Position numbers and translations under genes: made by a program. From NCBI RefSeq assembly GCF_002305875.1, contig NZ_CP022098.1, positions 9,982,001 to 10,046,000 of the forward strand: DNA of 64,000 bases, in the 5' to 3' direction. Below the pieces are notes generated by a model. The model saw nothing but the letters and a program-made list of their open reading frames with translations. It did not search any database and was not told the origin of the DNA. Position 1 is the first letter of the stretch. Each line of letters begins with the position of its first letter. This document shows positions 24,119 through 33,006 of this stretch, in pieces. Source of the stretch: Cystobacter fuscus (GTDB lineage Bacteria > Myxococcota > Myxococcia > Myxococcales > Myxococcaceae).

Positions 24119-25216
24119 CTAACTCCGCCCCTGCCGCACCGCATCAGCCCCATGCGCCGCTCCCTGGGAGCCGGGCGGGCGCTCCAGGGGAATGCGCCGG
24201 CCCTCGGAGGCGCTGCGCTCGGCGGCCTGGACGATGCGAATGACCTGACCCGCGCTCTCGGCGGTGACGGGGACGGGGCCCTCGCCGGCGATGGCCCGGG
24301 CGAAGCACCGGTAGAACGACTCGTATTGGCCCGGCAGTGTGGGCACCTCGCCCCCCTGGCTCAAGCGGCCATGGCGCGCGGCGGGCTCCTGGCCCCAACC
24401 CGCCTGACCGGGCCGGAGCCCCGCCTTGAGCTGCTCTTCCTGCGGGTCGAGCCCGTACTTCACCCACGCGTCGCGCTCACCCTGGAGGACGAAGCGGGGC
24501 CAGGGCTCATGCACCACGGAGCCGGAGTGCAGGATGACGCGCAGCTCGCCATAGCGCAGCAGCAGGTGGAACCAGTCCGTGGCCCGGGCGCCCTCGCGCT
24601 GCTGGCCGAGGTCGGCGCTGACGGACTCGGGCATCCCGAAGAGCTGCACGGCCTGATCGATGAGGTGGGAACCGAGATCCCACAGGGTGCCGCCCCCGGG
24701 CACGGCGTCCTCCTTCCAGCGCGCCTTCACCTGGGGTCGGAAGCGATCGTAGTGACTCTCGAAGCTGAACAACCGGCCCAGGCGCCCCTGCTCGAGCAAC
24801 TGGCGCACGGTGAGGAAATCGCCATCCCAGCGCCGGCTGTGGAAGACGGTGAGGCACCGTCCGCGCTCGCGCGCCAGGGCATCCAGCCGCGAGGCCTCGG
24901 CGGCGTCCAGGGTGAAGGGCTTGTCGACGACCACGTGCTTGCCAGCCCGGAGCGCGCGCTCGGCCAGTGGCGCGTGCGTGTCGTTGGGCGAGGCGATGAT
25001 GACGACGTCGAGGGAAGGGTCCTCCAGGAGCGCGTCCGGGGAGAGCACGCGCGCGCCGGGCCAGTCGCGCGCCACCTCCGCGGCGCGTTGGGTGGCGACC
25101 GCCGCCAGGGTGAACGCGGGCTCGGCGGCGAGCAGGGGCGCGTGGAAGACGGTGCCGGCGAGGCCGTAGCCGATGAGGCCCGTTCGCAGGGGAGCGCGAG
25201 AGGAGGAAGCGGTCAT
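24119..25216 (-). CDS. Gfo/Idh/MocA family NAD(P)-dependent oxidoreductase
   Basis: The 365-residue protein begins with a Rossmann domain (LIGYGLAGTVFHAPLL) and carries the family motif VVDKPFTLD (EKP-type lysine). The C-terminal alpha/beta domain has GGGTLWDLGSHLIDQAVQLFG, whose His is a usual catalytic residue. It resembles YhhX/scyllo-inositol dehydrogenase-type members. The natural substrate, probably a sugar or cyclitol, is unknown. ATG at 25216 is chosen; a TTG at 25234 that overlaps the envC stop as TTGA would add six residues and allow translational coupling. It follows envC directly, although no sugar genes are nearby, so its presence in this cell-division cluster is unexplained. Confidence 0.87.
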   Translation of the reverse strand: MTASSSRAPLRTGLIGYGLAGTVFHAPLLAAEPAFTLAAVATQRAAEVARDWPGARVLSPDALLEDPSLDVVIIASPNDTHAPLAERALRAGKHVVVDKPFTLDAAEASRLDALARERGRCLTVFHSRRWDGDFLTVRQLLEQGRLGRLFSFESHYDRFRPQVKARWKEDAVPGGGTLWDLGSHLIDQAVQLFGMPESVSADLGQQREGARATDWFHLLLRYGELRVILHSGSVVHEPWPRFVLQGERDAWVKYGLDPQEEQLKAGLRPGQAGWGQEPAARHGRLSQGGEVPTLPGQYESFYRCFARAIAGEGPVPVTAESAGQVIRIVQAAERSASEGRRIPLERPPGSQGAAHGADAVRQGRS

Positions 25217-25230
25217 GGATCGTCCAGGGT

Positions 25231-26346
25231 TCAATGAGCGGCCGCCAGCCAGGGCGCGGGATCCAGGGCCTGACCGGAGCGGCGGATTTCGAAATAGAGG
25301 TAGGCGCCCTTGAGCGAGCCCGTCTCGCCCACCTCGCCCACCGTGTCACCCGCGGCCACGCGATCGCCCACGCCCGGAGTCACGGAGGACAGGTGGGCCA
25401 CCAGCGAGTGGTAGCCCCCGCCGTGATCGAGGATGAGCAGGTTGCCATAGCCGCGCAGCCAGCCCGCGTACGCCACGGTCCCTTCGGCCACGGCCTTCAC
25501 GGGAGTACCCGCGGGAGCGCGGATGTCCACGCCCTTCTGCACGGTGACGGTGTTGAAGCGCGGGTTGACCACGCGGCCGAATCCCACCTCGATGACGCCG
25601 GGAGCGGGAGGGGACAGCTTGCCCTTGAGCGCCCCGAAGCCGGAGGTAGCGGGCCCCTCGTTCATCTCCTGGAGCACCCGGCCGAGGTCCGCGTCCGCCT
25701 GCTCCAGCTCGCGCACCATGCGCCGCGCCAGCTCCGCCTCGCCCTTGATGGTGCCCACCAGCTCCTCCAGCGCCTCCTGCTGCGCCCGGGCCATGCGCGC
25801 CTGCTCGCGCAGGAACGCCAGCCGCACGTCCAGCGAGCCCTGCAACCGGCGCAGCTCGGCCGAGACCCGCTGCCGCAACCGCGCCACGCGCTGCACCGTG
25901 CGCAACTGCCGCAGGTCCTCCTCCAACGTCGCCCGCAGCGCGCGCGAGCGCCACACCATGGCGGAGAAGTCCCGGGCGCTGAGCAGCACCTCCAGCGGCC
26001 GGCGGCGCATGAGCCGGTACATGCTCCACAGCCGGGGCGACAGCCGGCGCAACTGCTCGCGCAGCATCTCCCGTGTCACCTCGTCCTCGTGCTCGGCCAC
26101 GGCCAGCCGCTTGCGGAAGACGACGAGGTCTCGCTCCAACACCCGCACCCGCTGGGCACTGGTGGCGGCGCGCTGCTCCACCATCTCCAGCACCTCCAGC
26201 GCGGACACCTTGCGCGACTCGATGAGCGCGAGCGCCGCGCGCTGCGTGGACAACTTCTCGCGCACGGACTCGCGCTCCGCCGCCTCGTCCTGGGAGAAGG
26301 CCGCGGGCGCCCACGACAGCAGGAGGAGCAGCAGGAGCCGGTTCAT
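25231..26346 (-). CDS. envC: EnvC-like murein hydrolase activator (coiled coil + degenerate LytM)
   Basis: EnvC, recruited by FtsEX, activates cell-wall amidases at the septum. The 371-residue protein has a signal peptide (to about residue 18, AAFSQ). Long coiled coils span about 22-235, and a LytM/M23 domain spans about 255-365 (GVIEVGFGRVVNPRFNTV, KGVDIRAPAGTPV, YHSLVAHLSSV). The first zinc histidine normally precedes KGxD; here it is Gln (VQKGVD), so the domain cannot bind zinc in the usual way, as in E. coli EnvC. Its ATG overlaps the ftsX stop by four bases (ATGA). Order ftsE-ftsX-envC with overlaps strongly supports the assignment. Confidence 0.9.
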   Translation of the reverse strand: MNRLLLLLLLSWAPAAFSQDEAAERESVREKLSTQRAALALIESRKVSALEVLEMVEQRAATSAQRVRVLERDLVVFRKRLAVAEHEDEVTREMLREQLRRLSPRLWSMYRLMRRRPLEVLLSARDFSAMVWRSRALRATLEEDLRQLRTVQRVARLRQRVSAELRRLQGSLDVRLAFLREQARMARAQQEALEELVGTIKGEAELARRMVRELEQADADLGRVLQEMNEGPATSGFGALKGKLSPPAPGVIEVGFGRVVNPRFNTVTVQKGVDIRAPAGTPVKAVAEGTVAYAGWLRGYGNLLILDHGGGYHSLVAHLSSVTPGVGDRVAAGDTVGEVGETGSLKGAYLYFEIRRSGQALDPAPWLAAAH

Positions 26347-27245
26347 ACCCGGAGAAAGCGCCCCACCGCGATGAAGCTGCCCCCCAGGCCCAGCGCGCAC
26401 CCCACCGCCACCATCTCCAGCGCCAGGGCCGGCTCCAGCAGGGGCACCGCGCCGCCGGGGCCCACCAGGAAGGACAGGAGCGAGTTCATCCCCGGCCCCA
26501 CCAGCCGCTCGAACAGCGCGAGCCCCGCGAGCGCCACCCCGGCCCCCAGCAGGCCCTGGAGGAAGCCCTCGATGAGGAAGGGCATCTTCACGAAGCGATC
26601 CGTGGCGCCCACCAACTTCTGGATCTCGATCTCCCCACGCCGCGAGTAGATGGCCAGTTGCAGCGTCGCGGACACGATGACCACCGTGGCCAGCAGCACC
26701 ACCGCGAACGCCACCCAGCCGCCATAGCGCAGGGCGCGAGAGATGGCCGACAGCCGCTCCACGGCCTCCTCGCCATAGTCCACGCCGGTGACGCCGGGCA
26801 GGGCGCGCAGCTCCTTGGCCAGTTGCTTGAGCGCGCCGGGAGTGCGCCGCTCGGCGGGCACCTGCAGCTCCAGCGACGGGGGCAGCGGGTTCTCGGGCAG
26901 TTGCGCGAGCGCCTCACCCAGGTCACCCAGCTCCCGCGCCAGACGATCCAGCGCGGCCTGGGGAGGCACGAGCGAGGCGCGTCCGCCGCTGGCCGCTTCC
27001 ATGCGCTCGCGCAGCACCGCGGCGCCCTCCTCGTCGAGACCGGGAGAGAGGTACACCGTCACCTGCACCTCGCCGCCCAGCGAGGCGAGGAGCGCGTCCA
27101 CTCCGCGGCCCATGGCCTGGGCGAGCCCCGCCGCGAACAGGGCGATGGCGATGGTGGTCACGGCGATGAAGTGGACGAAGGGCGCATGGCGCAGCCCCGA
27201 CGCCGCCGAGCGCCAGAAGTAGGCCGTCTTGGCCAGGACGCTCAT
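26343..27245 (-). CDS. ftsX: Cell-division protein FtsX (permease subunit)
   Basis: FtsX is the membrane half of the FtsEX complex, which transmits ATP hydrolysis to periplasmic EnvC. The 300-residue protein has a short cytoplasmic start and a first helix at about 25-45. A large periplasmic loop of about 115 residues carries EnvC contacts. Three C-terminal helices follow (about 170-195, 220-245, 275-295). The motif VGATDRFVKMPFLIEGFLQG is characteristic. The start ATG overlaps the ftsE stop (ATGA), and its own stop overlaps envC, so the three are translationally coupled. Confidence 0.94.
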   Translation of the reverse strand: MSVLAKTAYFWRSAASGLRHAPFVHFIAVTTIAIALFAAGLAQAMGRGVDALLASLGGEVQVTVYLSPGLDEEGAAVLRERMEAASGGRASLVPPQAALDRLARELGDLGEALAQLPENPLPPSLELQVPAERRTPGALKQLAKELRALPGVTGVDYGEEAVERLSAISRALRYGGWVAFAVVLLATVVIVSATLQLAIYSRRGEIEIQKLVGATDRFVKMPFLIEGFLQGLLGAGVALAGLALFERLVGPGMNSLLSFLVGPGGAVPLLEPALALEMVAVGCALGLGGSFIAVGRFLRV

Positions 27246-27937
27246 CCCGCCGCCACCCGTCGGGCGGCCTTCACCCCGTCCTCGTCCGACACGATGAAGC
27301 CTCCCTCCAGGCGCAGGGTGCGCTTCTGGTAGCGGGTGATGAGGCCGGTGTCGTGGGTGGCCACCATCACCGTGGTGCCTCGCACGTTCACGTCCATGAG
27401 CAGATCCATGATCTCCACGGTGAGTGCCGGGTCCAGGTTGCCCGTGGGCTCGTCGGCCAGGAGGATGGTGGGATCATTGACGAGCGCGCGGGCGATGACC
27501 ACGCGCTGCTGCTCACCACCGGAGAGCTTGAGGGGCATGGAGCCCGCCTTGTGCTGCAGACCCACGAGCTTGAGCATGCGGTGCACGCGCTCGCGCGCCT
27601 CGGCGCGGGGCACGCCCAGCACGTCCAGGGTGAAGGCGACGTTGTCCTCCACGGTGCGGTGCGGCAGGAGCTTGAAGTCCTGGAACACCACGCCGATGTT
27701 GCGCCGCAGGTAGGGCACGGCCGACTCGCGGATGCGCGCGATGTTGCGCCCGCCCACGAGGATCTGCCCCTTGGTGGCCTTCTCCGCGCAGAAGATGAGC
27801 TTCATGAGCGTCGTCTTGCCCGCGCCCGAGGGGCCCGTGAGAAAGACGAACTCGCCCTTCTGCACGTGCAGGTTGATGTCCGAGAGGACCGGCGGATCGC
27901 CCGGATAGGCCTTGTAGACGTGGAACATCTGGATCAT
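27242..27937 (-). CDS. ftsE: Cell-division ATP-binding protein FtsE
   Basis: FtsE is the cytoplasmic ATPase of the FtsEX complex. The 231-residue protein has the Walker A motif GPSGAGKTT (about 36-44), the Q-loop VVFQDFKLL, the signature LSGGEQQR, Walker [13 protein letters not shown] and the H-loop VATHD. Length and the start [18 protein letters not shown] are typical. It is the first gene of the ftsE-ftsX-envC run, with 54 bp before the upstream hypothetical gene. Confidence 0.95.
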   Translation of the reverse strand: MIQMFHVYKAYPGDPPVLSDINLHVQKGEFVFLTGPSGAGKTTLMKLIFCAEKATKGQILVGGRNIARIRESAVPYLRRNIGVVFQDFKLLPHRTVEDNVAFTLDVLGVPRAEARERVHRMLKLVGLQHKAGSMPLKLSGGEQQRVVIARALVNDPTILLADEPTGNLDPALTVEIMDLLMDVNVRGTTVMVATHDTGLITRYQKRTLRLEGGFIVSDEDGVKAARRVAAG

Positions 27938-27991
27938 CGGCGGGGGCGATTATGGCCCCGCTCGCGCCCCATGTGCCACGGGACAGCCGCA

Positions 27992-28546
27992 CTACTGGTT
28001 GTTGTCCTCGCCCGCCAGGTAGCTGAGGATGACCTCGTCCAGGCTCTTCTCGGAGATGAGGTCCTCGCCGAACAACGTCTCCACGCCCACCTCGTTGATC
28101 TTCGGCTGCACCTGCATGGCGCGCGCGGCGGCGATCTCCGGAGGAAGGTGGGAGCCAGGGGACGCCGCGGGAGGAGGCGCCTTGGGGGCGGCATGCCCCG
28201 GAGGCGGACGCGCATGGGGCGCGTCCTCGGCGGTGCCGAGCTGTCCGGGCTGGTAGTGGCGCACGCCCGTCTCGTAGCCGTCGTAGACCCCGTTGATGAG
28301 GTTGCGCAGCATCTCCTTGTGCTGCTCCTCCATCAACTCGCGCACGACCTCGGCGAGGCTCTCCGCGTTGAGGATGTCCGCGTAGGACGTCTTCTTCGAC
28401 GCGAGGATGTTCCCGCCCACGAACAGGTGCGTGATGATGTGGGGATTGTTGACGCCCGAGTCCTCGGTCTGGACGTGGTAGACGCGACCCTTGTACTTGA
28501 TGTTGTGGTTGAAGCCGGTGACGGCTTTTTCGAAGGTTTTCGCCAT
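27992..28546 (-). CDS. Conserved hypothetical protein
   Basis: The 184-residue protein opens with a compact domain (about 1-75; FNHNIKYKGRVYHVQTEDSG, NPHIITHLFVGGNILASKKT) that looks like a small all-beta module known to me only as a myxobacterial hypothetical. A helical segment follows (LMEEQHKEMLRNLINGVYDG), then a Pro/Ala/His-rich linker (about 110-145) and a short acidic C-terminal helix (SEKSLDEVILSYLAGED). No signal peptide or catalytic motif is visible. ATG at 28546 is chosen because similarity-like sequence begins there. It is divergent from carF and 54 bp upstream of ftsE, so it may lead the ftsEX transcript. Confidence 0.6.
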   Translation of the reverse strand: MAKTFEKAVTGFNHNIKYKGRVYHVQTEDSGVNNPHIITHLFVGGNILASKKTSYADILNAESLAEVVRELMEEQHKEMLRNLINGVYDGYETGVRHYQPGQLGTAEDAPHARPPPGHAAPKAPPPAASPGSHLPPEIAAARAMQVQPKINEVGVETLFGEDLISEKSLDEVILSYLAGEDNNQ

Positions 28547-28723
28547 GCCCGAGTGAGCGGACCGTAGCAGTGCGACCCGGGCGAAACAAGAAACGCGTCG
28601 GATTGTGTGCGACGTCCGCCTGCTGGCCAGCCCGAGAGCGGAGCAGACGGCCGGTCCGTTCACCATCCGACGCCGCTGTGCCTCACATGGGATTAAAGTC
28701 CGTCTCCCCCAGGGGGGAAGGCA

Positions 28724-28743
28724 GCGCCGGCGTTTCCCGGCGC
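28724..28743 (+). promoter_or_regulatory. Hairpin in the carF leader
   Basis: GCGCCGG (28724-28730) and CCGGCGC (28737-28743) are exact complements with a six-base loop, ending two bases before the carF ribosome site GAGGGA (28745-28750). It would place a stable stem just before the start codon at 28755. A regulatory role is possible but unproven. Confidence 0.35.
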
Positions 28744-28754
28744 GAGGGAACACG

Positions 28755-29609
28755 ATGAAGACCGAGCTCAAGAACCAGTTGCGCCAGCAGGACGCCACCG
28801 TCCTGGCCCAAGGCTACTCTCCAGCGATCCGCGCCATGGAGGTCATCAGCATCGTCGCCTTCGTGGCCTTGGAGTCGGCGCTCGTCTGGCGGCTGTGGGG
28901 CAACCCCCTGGTGGGCCCCTGGATGGTGCTGAGCGCCGTGCTGCTGGGCTACCTGGCCGCGGACTTCGTCTCCGGCATCGTCCACTGGATGGGGGACACC
29001 TGGGGTTCCACCGACATGCCCGTGCTCGGCAAGGCCTTCATCCGGCCCTTCCGTGAGCACCACGTGGACGAGAAGGCCATCACCCGGCACGACTTCGTGG
29101 AGACCAACGGCAACAACTGCCTCGTCTCGCTGCCCGTGGCGCTGCTCGCCCTGCTGCTGCCCCACACCAGCGCCACCTGGGTGTTCCTCTCCAGCTTCCT
29201 CGGGGCGATGATCTTCTGGGTGATGGCGACCAACCAGTTCCACAAGTGGTCCCACACGGACGAGCCGCCCGCGCTCATCGGCTTGATGCAGCGCGTCCAC
29301 CTCATCCTGCCGCCGGATCACCACCGCATCCACCACACGGCGCCCTACGACAAGTACTACTGCATCACCGTGGGATGGATGAACAAGCCGCTCGCGCTCA
29401 TCGGCTTCTTCCCGATGATGGAGCGCGTCATCACCTGGGCCACGGGCCTGATTCCCCGCAAGGACGACATCGGCGCCGAAGCGGCCCTGGAGCTCTTCCA
29501 GACCCAGGCCGCCGACGCGCCCCCCGTGGTGAAGGCCGCCCAGGAGCTGCTCGAGGGTGGCGCGCTCGCCGAGGAGGCCAGTGCCGTGTCCCCGGTGCGG
29601 CCGTCCTGA
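28755..29609 (+). CDS. carF: Plasmanylethanolamine desaturase CarF (TMEM189/PEDS1 family)
   Basis: CarF makes the vinyl-ether bond of plasmalogens, and in Myxococcus it is needed for the light-triggered carotenoid response to singlet oxygen. The 284-residue protein has about four membrane segments and the histidine-rich metal site of the family: H77 in GIVHW, H102-H103 in REHHVD, H112, H163 and H167 in FHKWSH, H189-H190 and H193-H194 in DHHRIHH. The C-terminal 45 residues are soluble and Ala-rich, slightly different from other members. ATG at 28755 is preceded by GAGGGA. It is divergent from the ftsE-side hypothetical gene. No car regulators are in the window. Identification is firm on the histidine pattern. 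Confidence 0.93.
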   Translation: MKTELKNQLRQQDATVLAQGYSPAIRAMEVISIVAFVALESALVWRLWGNPLVGPWMVLSAVLLGYLAADFVSGIVHWMGDTWGSTDMPVLGKAFIRPFREHHVDEKAITRHDFVETNGNNCLVSLPVALLALLLPHTSATWVFLSSFLGAMIFWVMATNQFHKWSHTDEPPALIGLMQRVHLILPPDHHRIHHTAPYDKYYCITVGWMNKPLALIGFFPMMERVITWATGLIPRKDDIGAEAALELFQTQAADAPPVVKAAQELLEGGALAEEASAVSPVRPS

Positions 29610-29636
29610 CACACCGCCGCGCGGTGGCGCGGCCCC

Positions 29637-30455
29637 TCAGAAGGTCAGGTCCACCTGCTCCGCCGAGGGGATGCGCCGCCCGAGGAAGCGCTCCCCCACC
29701 TCCACGAAGCGCTCGGGCACGTCGGTGACGAAGAAGTGGTGGGAGGGGGCGCGTCCCGCCGGAGCCAGCAGCCCGCGCTCCACCAGCAGCCCCGCCACCA
29801 CCTCGGCGGTGGCCTCGGCCGAGTCCACCAGCGCCACCTGGGGGCCGACCACCTCCGCGATGATGTCCTTGAGCAACGGGTAGTGCGTGCAGCCCAGCAC
29901 CAGCGTGTCCACCCCGCCGCGCACGAACTCCCCCAGGTACTCGCGCGCCACCAACCGTGGCACGTCTCCGGAGAGCCAGCCCTCCTCGGCCAGGGGAACG
30001 AACAGCGGACACGCCCGGGCCTTCACCCGCGCCCCCGCCGGTCCGGCCGCCGCCTCCAGCTCGCGCTGGTAGGCCCCGGAGCGGATGGTGCCCGGCGTGC
30101 CGATGACGCCCACCTGTCCACCCCGGGTGCGCCGCAGCGCCGCCCTCGCCCCGGGAGCGATCACCCCCACCACCGGCACCGGCAGCGCCGCCGACAGCGC
30201 GGGCAGCGCCACCGCCGAGGCCGTGTTGCACGCCACCACCAGCACCTTGATGCCGCGCTCCAGGAGGAACGCCGCGTTCTTCAGCGAGTAGCGCGTCACC
30301 ACCTCGCCGGACTTGGTGCCATAGGGCACCCGTGCCGTGTCACCCAGGTACAGGGTGCTCTCGCCGGGAAGCTGGGACATCAGGGACTTGAGGACGGTGA
30401 GTCCTCCAACCCCCGAATCGAAGACACCGATGGGACTGTGGCTGTCTGGCCGCAT
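29637..30455 (-). CDS. murI: Glutamate racemase
   Basis: MurI supplies D-glutamate for peptidoglycan, in the cytoplasm. The 272-residue protein shows IGVFDSGVGGLTVL at its start, GDTARVPYGTKS, and the two catalytic cysteines: C76 in VVACNTAS and C189 in LGCTHYPLL. Length is normal. ATG at 30455 is set by the family start; the frame upstream runs into the terminator hairpin. The gene converges on carF with 27 bp between. Together with ddl it is one of two peptidoglycan-precursor genes in the window, though they are not linked. Confidence 0.95.
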   Translation of the reverse strand: MRPDSHSPIGVFDSGVGGLTVLKSLMSQLPGESTLYLGDTARVPYGTKSGEVVTRYSLKNAAFLLERGIKVLVVACNTASAVALPALSAALPVPVVGVIAPGARAALRRTRGGQVGVIGTPGTIRSGAYQRELEAAAGPAGARVKARACPLFVPLAEEGWLSGDVPRLVAREYLGEFVRGGVDTLVLGCTHYPLLKDIIAEVVGPQVALVDSAEATAEVVAGLLVERGLLAPAGRAPSHHFFVTDVPERFVEVGERFLGRRIPSAEQVDLTF

Positions 30456-30509
30456 GACGGGGGCTCCTATCACGTTTGATGCCAACCCATGGCGGCCCCC
30501 CGCAAAGCA

Positions 30510-30539
30510 GAAGGGCCAAGGCGAAGGCCCCGGCCCTTC
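30510..30539 (-). terminator. Terminator after the lipoprotein gene
   Basis: GAAGGGCC (30510-30517) and GGCCCTTC (30532-30539) form an eight-base stem 25 bases past the lipoprotein stop and 55 bases before the murI start. It separates the two same-strand genes. The T-run is short or absent. Confidence 0.5.
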
Positions 30540-30563
30540 CCACCCCAGCATGGAGGTGGACGA

Positions 30564-31637
30564 CTACTTGCGCAGGAGGTTGATGGTGTAGGCGTCCGAT
30601 TCCTTCTTCTGGACGAAGGCCGTCACCGTCAGCGTGGGAGGATTGCTCTCGTTGGTGTAGGTCACCTGCGAGCCGCTCATGCCGCGGATGAACACGTCAT
30701 ACTGCCCCGGCCGCAGGTACTTGTAGAGGATGGGAGCGCCCGTGCAGGACTGCGCGTCGCCGTCCTCCCCGTAGACGAGCTTGCCCGTCACCCGGTCACG
30801 CATGTTGATGCGCACCCCCGTGACGCCCGCCTGCTCACAGGTCTTCTTCGTGGCGCCGTCGAGCAAGTCCCAGCGCAGCGACATGCCGCCCACCATCCAG
30901 AGCGTGTAGGACACCGAGATGGGGCTGCCCGCCTGCGTCGTCAGCGTCCCGCTACGGTAGTAGTAGGGCGTCGCACCCGAGCTGGTGACGTTCATGCCCA
31001 CGAACTCGATGGTGTGGTTGCCGGGCGCCAGGAAGGGCGAGGACACCTGCTTGCCCCCGATGCCGTCCTCACATGCCAGGCGCGCCCACTCCCCGTTGTC
31101 GATGCGCACGTCCACGTGGGTCACCCCCGCCTGGGCACAGGTGGGGTTGGAGTTGTTGGTGTTGCCCTCGAAGGACCAGGAGACGTAGGCGAAGGAGCTG
31201 CCGCCGCCCTGGGGGGTGAGGTTGACGTTCACCCGGGTCTCGCCGTTCACCGTGAAGTCGCCGCTGGCCCGGTAGAGCACCTTGTTGTCGTAGCCCACCG
31301 CCTCCAGCGTGTAGCTGTAGGTCCGGGGCAGGAAGTCGTGCAGCACGATGCCATCCGACCCCCCGGTGTTGCAGGCGTACACGCCGCCATTGTGGAGCGT
31401 CTCACCGGGGATGGAGATGCGGATGCTCTTCACGTCGGGCACGTCCGCGCACCGGCCCGCCCCGATGTTGGCGAACGTCCAGAGGAAGATGACGTCTCCG
31501 GGATAGGTCGGATCGGGCCGCGGCTGACTCGGCGACGGCGTGTAGCAGCAGGGGCCGTCATCATCCCTGTCGACGATGATGCAGCCCGAACCGGCCATGG
31601 TCAGACAGAGGAATGCGAGAAGGATTCTGGCGTTCAT
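30564..31637 (-). CDS. Lipoprotein with three repeated beta domains
   Basis: The 357-residue product has a lipobox (AGSGC, Cys19) followed by an Asp/Pro-rich tether. Three repeats of roughly 105 residues follow, each opening with a tryptophan strand and C-x3-G/D-V-x2-V-x-I: CADVPDVKSIRISI, CAQAGVTHVDVRI and CEQAGVTGVRINM. Each repeat also has a second cysteine about 30 residues later and a GxYxxxxxG beta turn (LPRTYSYTLEAVG, APGNHTIEFVGMN, RPGQYDVFIRGMS). This looks like a PEGA- or Ig-like surface repeat. The function is unknown; a cell-surface structural or adhesin role is a guess. It is divergent from tolQ. Confidence 0.65.
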   Translation of the reverse strand: MNARILLAFLCLTMAGSGCIIVDRDDDGPCCYTPSPSQPRPDPTYPGDVIFLWTFANIGAGRCADVPDVKSIRISIPGETLHNGGVYACNTGGSDGIVLHDFLPRTYSYTLEAVGYDNKVLYRASGDFTVNGETRVNVNLTPQGGGSSFAYVSWSFEGNTNNSNPTCAQAGVTHVDVRIDNGEWARLACEDGIGGKQVSSPFLAPGNHTIEFVGMNVTSSGATPYYYRSGTLTTQAGSPISVSYTLWMVGGMSLRWDLLDGATKKTCEQAGVTGVRINMRDRVTGKLVYGEDGDAQSCTGAPILYKYLRPGQYDVFIRGMSGSQVTYTNESNPPTLTVTAFVQKKESDAYTINLLRK

Positions 31638-31808
31638 GGAAGCGCTCTCGGGTGGGGAAGGGGAGAGCGGGCGTTCAGCCCGCCACACTTCTCCCTGGAC
31701 TCCCCATTCCGGGAATTATTCATTTCGTTCGACGCAGCAACCAACCAACCCCCCTCCCTCCGGGCTTTGTTTGACCCACCCGGACCCAGGTGTTACGGCC
31801 TGCACCCC

Positions 31809-32519
31809 ATGCTGATGCCCCGCTTCCCCCTGGCGCTTGGCGCCATGAACTACGTGCAGATCCTCCAGGACGCGTCCTTCCTGGAGCTGGGTGTCCTGGG
31901 CCTGCTCATGGTCGTCTCCGTGGCCTCCTGGGCGCTCATCGCCCTCAAGGCGACCCAGCTCGCGCGTGCCCGGAGCCAGTCCCTCACCTTCCTCGACACC
32001 TTCTGGAAGGCCTCCCGTCTGGAGACCATCTACCAGGACGCGCAGAAGCTCGAGGGCTCGCCGCTGTCCAAGGTGTTCTGCGCCGGGTACGAGGAGCTGA
32101 CCAAGCTCGCCCAGGCGAAGGAGGGCGCCAATGGCGCCATGGCCGAGCGGCTCGGCGGCATCGAGAACGTGGAGCGGGCACTCAACCGGGCCTCCACCAA
32201 TCAGCTCACGGACCTGGAGGCACGCGTGTCCTTCCTGGGCACGGTGGGCTCGGCCGCGCCCTTCGTGGGCCTGTTCGGCACGGTCATCGGCATCCTCAAC
32301 GCCTTCAACTCCATCGCCGAGCAGGGCAACGCCACGCTCGCCACGGTGGCCGCTCCCGTGGGCAACGCGCTGTTCGCCACCGCCGCCGGCCTCTTCGCCG
32401 CCATCCCCGCGGTGGTCGCCTACAACTCGTTCGTCAGCCGCATCAAGGTGTTCGACACGGAGATGGCCAACTTCTCCGCGGACTTCCTCAACATCGTCAA
32501 GCGGCACTTCTTCCGCTAG
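31809..32519 (+). CDS. tolQ: TolQ, proton-channel subunit of the Tol system (MotA/TolQ/ExbB)
   Basis: TolQ with TolR forms the inner-membrane proton channel that energises outer-membrane constriction. The 236-residue protein has three membrane helices (about 22-46, 140-162, 178-200) and the conserved VSFLGTVGSAAPFVGLFGTVIGI, with Thr in the channel. The start could be 31809, 31815 or 31845; none has a strong ribosome site. A weak promoter (TTGACC at 31771-31776, TACGGC 17 bases later) would put the transcript start almost at 31809, which leaves 31845 a real option. First gene of tolQ-R-A-B. Confidence 0.9.
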   Translation: MLMPRFPLALGAMNYVQILQDASFLELGVLGLLMVVSVASWALIALKATQLARARSQSLTFLDTFWKASRLETIYQDAQKLEGSPLSKVFCAGYEELTKLAQAKEGANGAMAERLGGIENVERALNRASTNQLTDLEARVSFLGTVGSAAPFVGLFGTVIGILNAFNSIAEQGNATLATVAAPVGNALFATAAGLFAAIPAVVAYNSFVSRIKVFDTEMANFSADFLNIVKRHFFR

Positions 32520-32534
32520 GGAGCACGGCACACC

Positions 32535-33002
32535 ATGGGCATGGGCTCCAACTCCAACAAGGGAAGTGGCCGCGTCACCATGAGCGAGATCAACGTCACG
32601 CCCATGGTGGACGTGATGCTGGTGCTGCTCATCATCTTCATGGTGACCGCGCCCCTCATCCAGCAGGGCGTCAAGGTGAACCTGCCCGAGGCGCGCGCCG
32701 CCGCGGTGGAGGCCTCCGACAAGAAGCTCGTGCTGTCCATCGACGCGCAGCGGCGCGTGTACCTCGGCGAGGCCGAGGTGCTCATGGCCGAGTTGGAGAA
32801 GAAGCTCGCCACCAACGCCAAGGCCCAGGCGGACAAGGAGCTCTACCTCCACGCGGATCGGGACGTGCCCTACGGCGTGGTGGTGGACGTCATGGCCGCC
32901 GCGCAGCGCGCGGGCATCACCAACGTGGGGATGATCACCGATCCCTCCGCGGGCGGCCGGGCCTCGGCCTCCAGCAAGGGAAAGAAGGAGGCGCGACGCT
33001 AG
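32535..33002 (+). CDS. tolR: TolR, proton-channel subunit (ExbD/TolR)
   Basis: The 155-residue protein has one membrane helix (about 23-42) containing the key aspartate in VTPMVDVMLVLLIIF. A periplasmic domain follows (YLHADRDVPYGVVVDVMAAA), then a short basic tail. Polar start residues GSNSNKGSGRVTMSEINV match the family. It lies 15 bp after tolQ and 4 bp before tolA. Partner of TolQ in proton-driven movement of TolA. Confidence 0.92.
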   Translation: MGMGSNSNKGSGRVTMSEINVTPMVDVMLVLLIIFMVTAPLIQQGVKVNLPEARAAAVEASDKKLVLSIDAQRRVYLGEAEVLMAELEKKLATNAKAQADKELYLHADRDVPYGVVVDVMAAAQRAGITNVGMITDPSAGGRASASSKGKKEARR

Positions 33003-33006
33003 CCCC

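Noticed and set aside
31663-31681. GCGGGC/GCCCGC hairpin between the lipoprotein gene and tolQ
   Set aside because: Short GC stems are common by chance here and its position in a leader gives no clear role.
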